Shown: piece by piece, positions 1-6,659 of the stretch
Numbering within the stretch: position 1 is the stretch's first letter
Layout of the letters: each line of letters begins with the position of its first letter
The notes under the pieces: model-generated
What the model was told of the DNA's origin: nothing
The model's database searches: none
Seen by the model: only the letters and a program-made list of their open reading frames with translations
Position numbers and translations under genes: made by a program
From: Anaeromyxobacter sp.
GTDB taxonomy: Bacteria; Myxococcota; Myxococcia; Myxococcales; Anaeromyxobacteraceae
Reading direction: 5' to 3'
Length of the DNA: 8,334 nt
NCBI GenBank assembly: GCA_020028115.1
Contig: JAHWYA010000054.1
Coordinates: 1-8,334, forward strand

Positions 1-56
1 CGGCGCCGAAGGACGAGCGGCCCGCCGCGGACCCTCACGCCGGTCACGGGCGGTAG
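1..56 (+). CDS. C-terminal end of a probable efflux RND periplasmic adaptor (CusB-like), partial
   Basis: The frame read from position 3 stays open to a TAG at 54-56 and encodes a short tail, APKDERPAADPHAGHGR. Only this end is visible, so no domain can be scored. The call rests on context: the stop lies six bases before the start of a CusA-type pump, and the membrane-fusion partner normally sits directly upstream of the pump in such operons. The tail has two histidines near its end (PHAGHG), which fits the His-bearing termini often seen in metal-efflux adaptors but does not prove it. The tight spacing suggests coupled translation with the pump. It could also be another upstream protein, such as an outer-membrane factor. 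Confidence 0.55.
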   Translation, partial: APKDERPAADPHAGHGR

Positions 57-62
57 CCGGAC

Positions 63-3000
63 ATGATCAAGGCCATCATCCGCTTCTCCGCCGAGAACAA
101 GTACCTCGTCCTCGCCGCGACGATCGTCACGCTCCTCGGGTCGGCGTGGGCGATGCGGAACATCCCGCTCGACGCGCTGCCGGACCTCTCGGACACCCAG
201 GTCATCGTCTACTCGCGGTGGGACCGGTCCCCGGACATCATCGAGGACCAGGTCACCTACCCGATCACGACGTCGCTCCTCGGCGCCGCGAAGGTGAAGG
301 CGATCCGCGGCTTCTCGGACTTCGGGTTCAGCTACGTCTACGTGATCTTCGAGGACGGGACCGACCCCTACTGGGCCCGGACGCGCGTCCTCGAGTACCT
401 CTCCAAGATCACCCAGCAGCTGCCGCCGGACGTGAAGGTGGAGCTCGGGCCCGACGCGTCCAGCGTCGGCTGGGTGTACCAGTACGCCCTCGTCGACCGG
501 ACCGGCCAGCACTCGTCCGACGAGCTGCGCTCGTTCCAGGACTGGAACCTGCGCTACGCCATCCAGTCCGTGCCAGGGGTCGCGGAGGTCGCGACGGTCG
601 GCGGGCAGGTCCGCCAGTACCAGATCAACGTGAACCCGAACGCCCTCGCCGCGTTCAAGCTCCCGCTCGACGCGGTGATCACCGCGGTCCGCAAGGGCAA
701 CAACGACGTGGGCGGACGCCTGGTCGAGATCAGCGGGCGCGAGTACATGGTCCGCGGTCGCGGGTACGTGAAGGGGATCAAGGACCTCGAGAACCTCGTG
801 CTCCGCTCGCAGGGCGGCACGCCGGTGCTCGTGAAGGACGTCGCGACCGTCTCGCTCGGCCCCGAGCTCCGGCGCGGGATCGCGGACCTCGACGGCGAGG
901 GGGACGTGGTCGCTGGGATCGTCGTGATGCGCTCCGGGGAGAACGCGCTCAACGTCATCCAGCGGATCGAGGCGAGGCTCGAGGAGCTGAAGCCGTCGCT
1001 GCCGAAGGGCGTCGAGGTGGTCACCACCTACGACCGGTCGGAGCTCATCAACCACGCGATCCGGACGGTGAAGGAGAAGCTCGTCGAGGAGATCATCGTC
1101 GTCTCGATCATCATCCTCATCTTCCTCTGGCACGTCCCGTCCGCGATCATCCCGATCGTCACGATCCCGGTGTCGGTCGCGATCGCGTTCATCCCCATGT
1201 ACTTCATGGGCCTGAACGCGAACCTCATGTCGCTCGCCGGGATCGCCATCTCGATCGGCGTGCTCGTGGACGGGGCGATCGTCGAGGTGGAGAACGCCTA
1301 CAACAAGATCCATCACTGGGTGAAGGACGGGAGGAAGGGCGACTTCCACCGGGTCCGGCTCGAGGCGCTCCTCGAGGTGGGGCCCGGGGTCTTCTTCTCG
1401 CTGCTCGTGATCGCCGTCGCCTTCATGCCGGTGTTCACCCTGGTCGACCAGGAGGGGCGGCTCTTCCGTCCGCTCGCCTACTCGAAGAACCTCGCGATGG
1501 CGATCGCGGCGCTCCTCGCGATCACCCTCGACCCGGCGATGCGGATGATGTTCGCGCGCATCGACGACTTCCAGCTCAGGCCCCGGCTCCTGGCGCGCGC
1601 CGCGAACGCGGTCCTCGTCGGCAAGTACCACTCGGAGGAGGGGCACCCGATCTCGAGGCTCCTCCACCGGATCTACGAGCCGCCTTGCCGGTTCGTCCTG
1701 CGCCACCCGAGGGCGACCATCGCGGCCGCCGTGGCGCTCGTTCTCACGGCGATCCCCGTCTACCTGGGCCTCGGCTCCGAGTTCATGCCGCCGCTCCGGG
1801 AGGGGACGATCCTCTACATGCCGTCGGCGGTCGAGCCCGGCATGTCCGTCGCGGAGGCGCAGAAGGCGCTCCAGATCCAGGACAAGATCCTGCGGACGTT
1901 CCCGGAGGTGGAGCGCGTGTTCGGAAAGGCGGGCCGCGCGAACACGTCCACCGACCCCGCGCCGTTCACGATGATGGAGACGACCATCATCCTGAAGCCC
2001 GACTCGGAGTGGCGCGAGAAGCCGCGCTGGTACTCGTCGTGGGCGCCGGGCTGGCTGAAGGGGGTCCTGCGGCCGTTCTGGCGCGATCGCATCTCGCAGG
2101 AGGACCTCGAGAACGAGATGAACGCCGCGCTCCAGCTCCCGGGGATCTCGAACGCGTGGACGATGCCGATCAAGGGGCGGCTCGACATGCTCTCCACCGG
2201 CATCCGGACGCCGGTCGGGATCAAGATCAGCGGCGCGGACCTCGCCACGATCGAGCGGGTCGCCAAGGAGACGGAGGCGGTCATCCAGAAGGTCCCCGGT
2301 ACGCGCAGCGTCTACGCGGAGCGGGTCGCCGGCGGGTACTTCCTCGACTTCGTGCTGAAGCGCGAGCAGCTCGCGCGGTACGGCCTCTCGGTCGACGACG
2401 CGAACATGCTGGTGATGACGGCCGTCGGCGGAGACAACCAGTCGACGACGATCGAGGGGCGGGAGCGGTACGGCATCAACGTCCGGTACGCGCGCGACTA
2501 CCGCGAGGACCTCTCCGCGCTGCGCCGCGTGCTCCTGCCGCTGCCCGGTGGCCAGGGCCAGATCCCGATGGAGGAGATCGCCGACGTCGTCCTCGCCCAG
2601 GGGCCGTCCATGATCCGCGACGAGAACGGGCTCCTCGCCGGCTACGTCTACGTCGACTTCGACACCTCGAAGATCGACGTCGGGTCGTACGTGACCGAGG
2701 CGAAGAAGGCGGTCGCCGCGGGGCTCCGGCTCCCGACCGGCTACAACATGGTCTGGAGCGGCCAGTACGAGAACATGCTGCGCGTGAAGGAGCGGCTGAA
2801 GCTCATCATCCCGCTCACGCTCGTCCTGATCTTCGGCCTGCTCTACCTGAACACGAAGTCGTCGTTCAAGGCGGCGCTCGTCATGGCGGCGGTCCCGTTC
2901 TCCGCCGTCGGCGCCGTCTGGCTCCTGTGGGCGCTCGGCTACAACGTCTCGATCGCGGTCTGGGTCGGGCTGATCGCGCTCATGGGGCTCGACGCCGAGA

Positions 3001-3344
3001 CCGGCGTGTTCATGCTCCTGTTCCTCGATCTCTCCCACGACGAGTACAAGGCGAAGGGCCTGCTCCGCACCCGCCGCGACCTCGTCGAGGCCATCGTCCA
3101 CGGCGCGGTGAAGCGGGTGCGCCCGAAGGCGATGACGGTGTTCGCGGCGATGATCGGCCTGCTGCCGATCATGTGGTCCGTCGGGACCGGCGCGGACCTC
3201 ATGAAGCGGATCGCCGCGCCGATGATCGGGGGGCTCGTGACGTCGTTCCTGATGGAGCTCCTCGTGTACCCGGCCGTCTACTTCCTCTGGAAGAAGAAGG
3301 AGGTGACCGACGAGGACACGATCTCGACGCCGATCGCGGCGTAG
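63..3344 (+). CDS. cusA: CusA/CzcA-family heavy-metal efflux RND transporter, probably Cu(I)/Ag(I)
   Basis: Inner-membrane, proton-driven pump of a tripartite envelope-spanning complex that exports metal ions with an adaptor and an outer-membrane channel. At 1093 aa it is slightly longer than E. coli CusA (1047). The RND layout is complete: TM1 at about residues 12-31, a first periplasmic domain including VGWVYQYALVD, TM2-6 at about 343-505, TM7 at about 553-571, a second periplasmic domain, and TM8-12 at about 925-1075. TM4 carries the charged proton-relay positions D403 and E410 (VDGAIVEVEN). M586 (LYMPS), M637 (TMMETT) and M709 (DMLSTG) align with the E. coli cleft methionines M573, M623 and M672, which favours Cu(I)/Ag(I) over the Zn/Co/Cd substrates of CzcA. 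A Trp-rich insert of about 23 residues lies between M637 and M709. The ATG at 63 has only a weak ribosome site and probably relies on coupling to the gene ending at 56. No promoter for it lies in the window. The family call is very firm; the exact metal is inferred. Confidence 0.95.
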   Translation: MIKAIIRFSAENKYLVLAATIVTLLGSAWAMRNIPLDALPDLSDTQVIVYSRWDRSPDIIEDQVTYPITTSLLGAAKVKAIRGFSDFGFSYVYVIFEDGTDPYWARTRVLEYLSKITQQLPPDVKVELGPDASSVGWVYQYALVDRTGQHSSDELRSFQDWNLRYAIQSVPGVAEVATVGGQVRQYQINVNPNALAAFKLPLDAVITAVRKGNNDVGGRLVEISGREYMVRGRGYVKGIKDLENLVLRSQGGTPVLVKDVATVSLGPELRRGIADLDGEGDVVAGIVVMRSGENALNVIQRIEARLEELKPSLPKGVEVVTTYDRSELINHAIRTVKEKLVEEIIVVSIIILIFLWHVPSAIIPIVTIPVSVAIAFIPMYFMGLNANLMSLAGIAISIGVLVDGAIVEVENAYNKIHHWVKDGRKGDFHRVRLEALLEVGPGVFFSLLVIAVAFMPVFTLVDQEGRLFRPLAYSKNLAMAIAALLAITLDPAMRMMFARIDDFQLRPRLLARAANAVLVGKYHSEEGHPISRLLHRIYEPPCRFVLRHPRATIAAAVALVLTAIPVYLGLGSEFMPPLREGTILYMPSAVEPGMSVAEAQKALQIQDKILRTFPEVERVFGKAGRANTSTDPAPFTMMETTIILKPDSEWREKPRWYSSWAPGWLKGVLRPFWRDRISQEDLENEMNAALQLPGISNAWTMPIKGRLDMLSTGIRTPVGIKISGADLATIERVAKETEAVIQKVPGTRSVYAERVAGGYFLDFVLKREQLARYGLSVDDANMLVMTAVGGDNQSTTIEGRERYGINVRYARDYREDLSALRRVLLPLPGGQGQIPMEEIADVVLAQGPSMIRDENGLLAGYVYVDFDTSKIDVGSYVTEAKKAVAAGLRLPTGYNMVWSGQYENMLRVKERLKLIIPLTLVLIFGLLYLNTKSSFKAALVMAAVPFSAVGAVWLLWALGYNVSIAVWVGLIALMGLDAETGVFMLLFLDLSHDEYKAKGLLRTRRDLVEAIVHGAVKRVRPKAMTVFAAMIGLLPIMWSVGTGADLMKRIAAPMIGGLVTSFLMELLVYPAVYFLWKKKEVTDEDTISTPIAA

Positions 3345-3360
3345 AGGGCGACCGGCGGGG

Positions 3361-3377
3361 CGCCGCGCCACGCGGCG
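3361..3377 (+). terminator. GC hairpin downstream of the RND pump gene, possible terminator
   Basis: A perfect 7-bp inverted repeat, CGCCGCG / CGCGGCG, is separated by a CCA loop and starts 16 bases after the pump stop codon. There is no T-tract after it, so it is not a canonical intrinsic terminator. Such GC hairpins without U-runs are common in GC-rich genomes and may act with Rho or stabilise the mRNA end. In sequence this rich in G and C, a chance palindrome cannot be excluded. Confidence 0.35.
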
Positions 3378-3400
3378 AGGCGGACGGGCGCTCCTGCGGC

Positions 3401-3421
3401 GTCGCGCCACGGGGGCGCGAC
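3401..3421 (+). terminator. Second GC hairpin in the same gap, possible terminator
   Basis: A perfect 8-bp inverted repeat, GTCGCGCC / GGCGCGAC, surrounds a 5-base ACGGG loop. It lies 23 bases after the first hairpin and just before the small downstream gene. No T-tract follows. Two stable stems in tandem between a long operon and a short gene make transcript-end or attenuation structure plausible, but function is inferred from the repeat alone. Confidence 0.35.
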
Positions 3422-3461
3422 AGGCGTGCCGCCCGGGTGCGGCGGCGCTATGAATAGGTCC

Positions 3462-3725
3462 ATGCCGGCGTGGGCGAGGACTCCAGAGGGGTGGGCCGTG
3501 AACCTCGACGGCACGGACGCGGCGAGCCAGTTCTCGCTGCCGCGGCTCGAGCTCCACGCCGGCGCGGGCGGGTGGACCTGCGTGTGCCACCTGCCGGACG
3601 GAACGACGCGCCCGGTCTTCGCCGGTCCGGCGCCGACCGCCGCCGCCGCGAAGCGCGCCGCGGTGGAGGAGGCGCTCCGTGCCCTGGGCGGGACGTACGA
3701 GCGCGAGCTGAAGACGCTGATGTGA
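3462..3725 (+). CDS. Small uncharacterised protein, dsRBD-like beta-beta-alpha C-terminal part
   Basis: I do not recognise a named family. From the ATG at 3462 the product is 87 aa, with no signal peptide and no membrane segment. The C-terminal 45 residues read as two strands (GGWTCVCHLPDG, then RPVFAGP) followed by an Ala-rich amphipathic helix (AAAAKRAAVEEALRAL). This recalls the second half of a double-stranded-RNA-binding domain, but the lysine cluster that binds RNA is mostly alanine here, so RNA binding is speculative. The start is unsettled. GTG 3426 and ATG 3450 lack ribosome sites, ATG 3462 has a weak one, and GTG 3498 follows a good AGAGGGG with about 6 bases of spacing, which would give 75 aa. 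The rare codons ACT and CCA fall before 3498, in favour of the shorter form. It is convergent with the histidine kinase gene, whose stop is 10 bases away. Confidence 0.6.
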   Translation: MPAWARTPEGWAVNLDGTDAASQFSLPRLELHAGAGGWTCVCHLPDGTTRPVFAGPAPTAAAAKRAAVEEALRALGGTYERELKTLM

Positions 3726-3735
3726 CCGCCCCGCG

Positions 3736-5481
3736 CTAGGAGACGACCTCCTCGATCCGGTCGGGGTCGGCCGGCTTCGCGTCGAGGGGGTCGATGCGGG
3801 ACTCCGCCGCGGCGGCGCCCGCTGGCGCGAGGGGGAGGCGCACGACGAACTCCGCGCCGCGGCCGGGCCCCTCGCTCCGCACCACCACGCTGCCGCCGTG
3901 CAGCTCGGCCACGCCCTTCACGAGAGCGAGGCCGAGGCCGAGCCCGCCCTCGACGCGCGCGAGCGAGCGGTCGCCTTGCACGAACGGGTCGAACACGTGC
4001 GGCAGGAGCGCGGGGTCCAGGCCGACGCCGGTGTCGCGGACGGCGAGCTCCGCCGCGGAGCCGGTCGCGGCGAGCGAGAGCGACACCTCGCCGCCCGCTC
4101 CGGTGAACTTGGCCGCGTTGTGCAGCAGGTTGCCGAGCACCTGGGCGATCCGGGTCGCGTCGGCGTCGCACCAGACGCTCGCGCCGGGCACCGCGGTGCG
4201 GAAGCCGAGCCCGCGCTGCTCGAGGACGGCACGGAAGTCGTCGGCCGTCCGCAGCACGACGTCGCGGAGGTCCACCCGAGCACGCAGGAGCTCGATCTTG
4301 CCGCGCGCGATCCGCGTCACGTCGAGGAGGTCGTCGACGAGCCGCGCGAGGTGCTCGGTCTGGCGCCGGATGATCGCGCGCGCCCGCGACGCCTGCTCGC
4401 TGCCCGGCGCGGACCGCTCGAGCACGTACACGGAGTTCCGGATCGGGGCGAGCGGGTTGCGCAGCTCGTGGGAGAGCATGCCGAGGAACTCGTCCTTGCG
4501 GAGGCTCGCGTCCCGCAGCGAGGCGCGGTTCTCCTCGAGCGCGCGGTTCGCCGCCTCGAGCCCGGAGGTCCGCTCGGCGACGCGGGTCTCGAGGTCGGCG
4601 TTCAGCGCCCGGACCGCCTCCTCGGCGCGGAGCCGGTCGGCGATCTCCGTCCGCAGCCGGGCGTTCGCGCCGGTGAGCTGCACGTACGGCCTCGCCACCG
4701 ACGCGACGAACGCGGCGCGGTAGACGAGCGAGAAGGCGGCCACCTTGTAGAGGTGCCCGAGCACGTTGAAGGTGTCGAAGCCGGTCCGGTACGACGCGAA
4801 CACCGCCTCGCTGAAGATGCCGATGACGAACGCGGCGAGGTAGAGGAGGAGACGGTCGTCCCCGGTCCGCCGCATGCGCACCCAGTACGCGGCGCCGCCG
4901 CCGGCGAGGAGCCCGATCGCGAGGAACTCCGCCCCGACCTTGAAGGGGGTGAGGCCCGCACCGGGCACGAACGTCACCGGGAGTTGGGCGGGGAAGAAGG
5001 TGACCCCCGCGAAGACCGCCGCGCACGTGGCGAGCGCGGCCGCGAGCAGGATGCGCTTCGTCATCCACCGCGGCCCGCGGCCGGACAGCAGGAACGCGCT
5101 CGCGAACAGCGCCGTCGAGCCCACGAGCCGCGCCGCGATCCAGAACTGCGTCGACTTGTTCGTGGAGTTCGGCGTGATGAACGCCGGCATCGCCGCGTTC
5201 GAGAGGGTGTGCATGAAGTCGAGGAGGCCGGTCGCGAGGAACGCGGTGCCGAGGAACAGCGCGTGCCGGTCCTTCGACTGATCGTAGGCGTACCAGCCCA
5301 CCCCGAACACGGAGAGGCACACCATGATGCTGAAGAACTCGGCCGTGTTGTGGAAGACGAGGTAGGAGTCGACGTCCATCACGCCGTGCAGCCGCGACGG
5401 CAGCAGGAGCACCGCCGCGAACGGCAGCGCGCACGCCGCGGAGATCGCGGCCAGGATGCGGCTCTCGGTCCTCGCCGTCAT
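3736..5481 (-). CDS. MASE3-domain membrane sensor histidine kinase (HisKA, HATPase_c)
   Basis: Membrane sensor kinase that should autophosphorylate on histidine and pass phosphate to a response regulator not present in this window. Of 581 aa, residues 9-262 form about eight membrane segments of the MASE3 type; diagnostic parts are HNTAEFFSI (from H44), LLDFMHTLSNAAMP (from L86) and the SEAVFASYRTGFDTFNVLGH stretch (from S224). A coiled coil follows (about 272-330). HisKA holds the phospho-acceptor H338 in LSHELRNP. HATPase_c shows N455 (LLHNAAKFT), D483 in the G1 box (DTGVGL), an FDPFVQGDRS F-box and a G2 box GGLGLGLALVK. All residues needed for activity are present. The MASE3 ligand is unknown. 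I chose ATG 5481 because GAGG lies seven bases upstream and the first hydrophobic segment follows directly; an ATG at 5586 would add 35 Arg-rich residues without a family match. No receiver or PAS domain is fused. Confidence 0.93.
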   Translation of the reverse strand: MTARTESRILAAISAACALPFAAVLLLPSRLHGVMDVDSYLVFHNTAEFFSIMVCLSVFGVGWYAYDQSKDRHALFLGTAFLATGLLDFMHTLSNAAMPAFITPNSTNKSTQFWIAARLVGSTALFASAFLLSGRGPRWMTKRILLAAALATCAAVFAGVTFFPAQLPVTFVPGAGLTPFKVGAEFLAIGLLAGGGAAYWVRMRRTGDDRLLLYLAAFVIGIFSEAVFASYRTGFDTFNVLGHLYKVAAFSLVYRAAFVASVARPYVQLTGANARLRTEIADRLRAEEAVRALNADLETRVAERTSGLEAANRALEENRASLRDASLRKDEFLGMLSHELRNPLAPIRNSVYVLERSAPGSEQASRARAIIRRQTEHLARLVDDLLDVTRIARGKIELLRARVDLRDVVLRTADDFRAVLEQRGLGFRTAVPGASVWCDADATRIAQVLGNLLHNAAKFTGAGGEVSLSLAATGSAAELAVRDTGVGLDPALLPHVFDPFVQGDRSLARVEGGLGLGLALVKGVAELHGGSVVVRSEGPGRGAEFVVRLPLAPAGAAAAESRIDPLDAKPADPDRIEEVVS

Positions 5482-5638
5482 CGTCCGTCCTCGCGCGCTC
5501 GACCGCGCTCGCCGGAACGGCAACCGCTGGACCCGCGATCTCGCGTCGATTGGCCGCAGTATCGCCCATCCGCGGGAGCACCACACCCTTCATGTCCGGG
5601 CGACGACCCTTGCGGGATGGCCGCGTTGGCATGGGGGC
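5482..5638 (-). promoter_or_regulatory. Upstream region of the histidine kinase gene, probable promoter
   Basis: This 157-base gap separates the kinase start from the SDR remnant on the other strand. On the - strand a GATACT at 5563-5558 resembles a -10 box (4 of 6 bases) and would give an untranslated leader of about 70 bases, but no convincing -35 is seen at the right distance. GAGGACGG just upstream of ATG 5481 is the ribosome site. The + strand part may also keep the old promoter of the SDR gene. No clear operator repeat is visible. Confidence 0.25.
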
Positions 5639-5789
5639 ATGGATCTCGGAATCAGAGGCAGGCAGGCGCTCGTGTGCGCGGCGTCGAAGGGGCTCGGCCG
5701 GCTTCGTCACCGGGCAGAACCTGCTCCTCGACGGCGGCGCGTTCCCCGGGACGCTGGGACGCGGCGGGCGGACGCGCGCGCGACCGTGA
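5639..5789 (+). pseudogene. Deletion remnant of a short-chain dehydrogenase/reductase (SDR) gene
   Basis: An ATG at 5639, preceded by a G-rich ribosome site, opens MDLGIRGRQALVCAASKGLG, the usual start of an FabG-like SDR whose Rossmann cofactor motif includes the ASKGLG part. After about 21 codons, at 5694-5702, the frame changes by +1 and the text becomes AGFVTGQNLLLDGGAFPGTL (codons 5697-5756), the usual C-terminus of the same SDR subfamily. The middle of a roughly 260-residue enzyme, including the catalytic Ser, Tyr and Lys, is absent. The two ends meet within GGCCGGC, a string that both original flanks could have carried, which suggests a deletion at a short direct repeat. The C-terminal frame runs past the expected end to a TGA at 5787-5789. 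No functional enzyme can be made. The family match is from recall of SDR sequences. Confidence 0.8.
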
Positions 5790-6534
5790 CGAACTGATCA
5801 CGGAACAGGTAGCCCTGGACGAGGTCGATCCCGAGCGCCTCCGCGATGGCGAGGTCCCTCCGCGTCTCGATCCCCTCGAGGACCGTGCGGGCGCCGTTCG
5901 TGCGGGCGAGGCCCACGACGCACGCGACGAGGTTGCGGTAGCGGAGGTCCGAGACGGCCGCGAGCACCGTCCGGTCGAGCTTGAGGACGTCGACCTGCAC
6001 CAGGCTCTCGAGCGAGACGAGCGCGTTCGGCGCGCCGAGGTCGTCGAGCGCCACGCCGAGCCCGCGCTCGCGCACGTCCCGGATCATCCGCCGGATCCGG
6101 CCCGCGTCGCTGCAGCGCGCGCTCTCGACCACCTCGACGACGACGCGGCGCCCGTGGGCCTCGAGCGGGGCGACGATCGGCAGCTGCCGCTCGAGGGCGA
6201 TCGCGTACGCGTCGGGATCGAGGTTCACGAACAGCGGCGCGGCCGGGGCGCGCGCGACCTGCTCGGCCTTGAGATCGCACTCGACCGCCGCGAGCCGCGC
6301 CGGGTCCGCGTGGAGCCAGGCGAACACCTCGCCGGTCGGGAGGCGCGCGCCGTCCCGCGCGTGGAAGCGCGCGAGCGCCTCGTACGCGCAACGCGCGCCG
6401 GTCGCGAGCTCGACGATCGGCTCGTAGGTCACGTCGAACCGCCGCGCCTCGACCGCGTCCTCGAACCGGGCTGCCGTGTCTTCCAAGGTCCTCGCTCCGG
6501 GGCCGGGGGCCGCCAAGATGAAACTGCGAACCAT
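5707..6534 (-). CDS. EAL-domain cyclic-di-GMP phosphodiesterase, stand-alone
   Basis: Predicted cytosolic enzyme hydrolysing c-di-GMP to pGpG. It is a single EAL domain with no GGDEF, PAS or membrane part. Numbered from ATG 6534 (275 aa), the catalytic set is intact: E52 in YEALARF, N104 in FVNLD, E134 in VEVVES, D164-D165 in ALDDLG, K185 in VLKLD, E220 in LEGIET and Q240 in VQGYLF. Loop 6, usually DDFGTGYSS, reads DDLGAPNALVS, so dimer formation or activity may be altered. The start is uncertain. ATG 6534 lacks a ribosome site and its first 16 codons include unusual ones, whereas TTG 6486 has GGAG eight bases upstream and begins right before the domain (259 aa). The last 20 or so residues (SARRVPASRGTRRRR and on) are Arg-rich, resemble no EAL terminus and lie antisense to the SDR remnant, as does the stop codon. 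It diverges from the acyl-CoA synthetase gene. Confidence 0.9.
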   Translation of the reverse strand: MVRSFILAAPGPGARTLEDTAARFEDAVEARRFDVTYEPIVELATGARCAYEALARFHARDGARLPTGEVFAWLHADPARLAAVECDLKAEQVARAPAAPLFVNLDPDAYAIALERQLPIVAPLEAHGRRVVVEVVESARCSDAGRIRRMIRDVRERGLGVALDDLGAPNALVSLESLVQVDVLKLDRTVLAAVSDLRYRNLVACVVGLARTNGARTVLEGIETRRDLAIAEALGIDLVQGYLFRDQFVTVARASARRVPASRGTRRRRGAGSAR

Positions 6535-6659
6535 TACCACGATGGCCGCCCCGGGCGCGAATCGGTGATCCCGGTCAGGCCGCCGCCGGCGGGGTGTCAC
6601 TCCTGCGGGCCGCGACCGCCGCGTTATCCTCCGCTCTCCGTCCGCGAAGGGAGCCGCCC
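6535..6659. promoter_or_regulatory. Divergent intergenic region between EAL and acyl-CoA synthetase genes
   Basis: This 125-base gap should hold promoters for both divergent genes. On the + strand TATCCT at 6625-6630 matches 4 of 6 bases of a -10 box and would put transcription start about 20-25 bases before the GTG at 6660; no good -35 is seen. AAGGGAG at 6647-6653 is a strong ribosome site, 6 bases from that GTG, and decides the start. A locally AT-richer patch at about 6515-6540 could hold the EAL promoter if that gene starts at TTG 6486. The promoter calls are weak. Confidence 0.3.

Noticed and set aside
146..3457. 1103-codon open frame overlapping the pump gene in the +1 frame
   Set aside because: It is Arg/Pro/Gly-rich with no domain likeness, a shadow produced by the GC-rich codon pattern of the pump gene.
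5482..5586. 35-residue N-terminal extension of the histidine kinase from ATG 5586
   Set aside because: The extension is Arg-rich without hydrophobic or family features; ATG 5481 has a good ribosome site and lies directly before the first membrane segment.
5560..5640. Imperfect inverted repeat around the CCATCCGCGGG and CTTGCGGGATGG strings
   Set aside because: The pairing is interrupted and no better than expected in such GC-rich DNA.
5621..5660. Possible sigma-54 (GG-N10-GC) promoter in front of the SDR remnant
   Set aside because: The GG and GC pairs do not have the required 10-base spacing.
3278..5710. 810-codon open frame on the - strand across the histidine kinase gene
   Set aside because: It is in a different frame from the kinase and gives low-complexity Arg/Ala/Pro text; the kinase frame shows every catalytic box.
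6594..6659. 22-residue N-terminal extension of the acyl-CoA synthetase from ATG 6594
   Set aside because: The GTG at 6660 has a strong AAGGGAG site and gives the usual family N-terminus; the extension covers the likely promoter.
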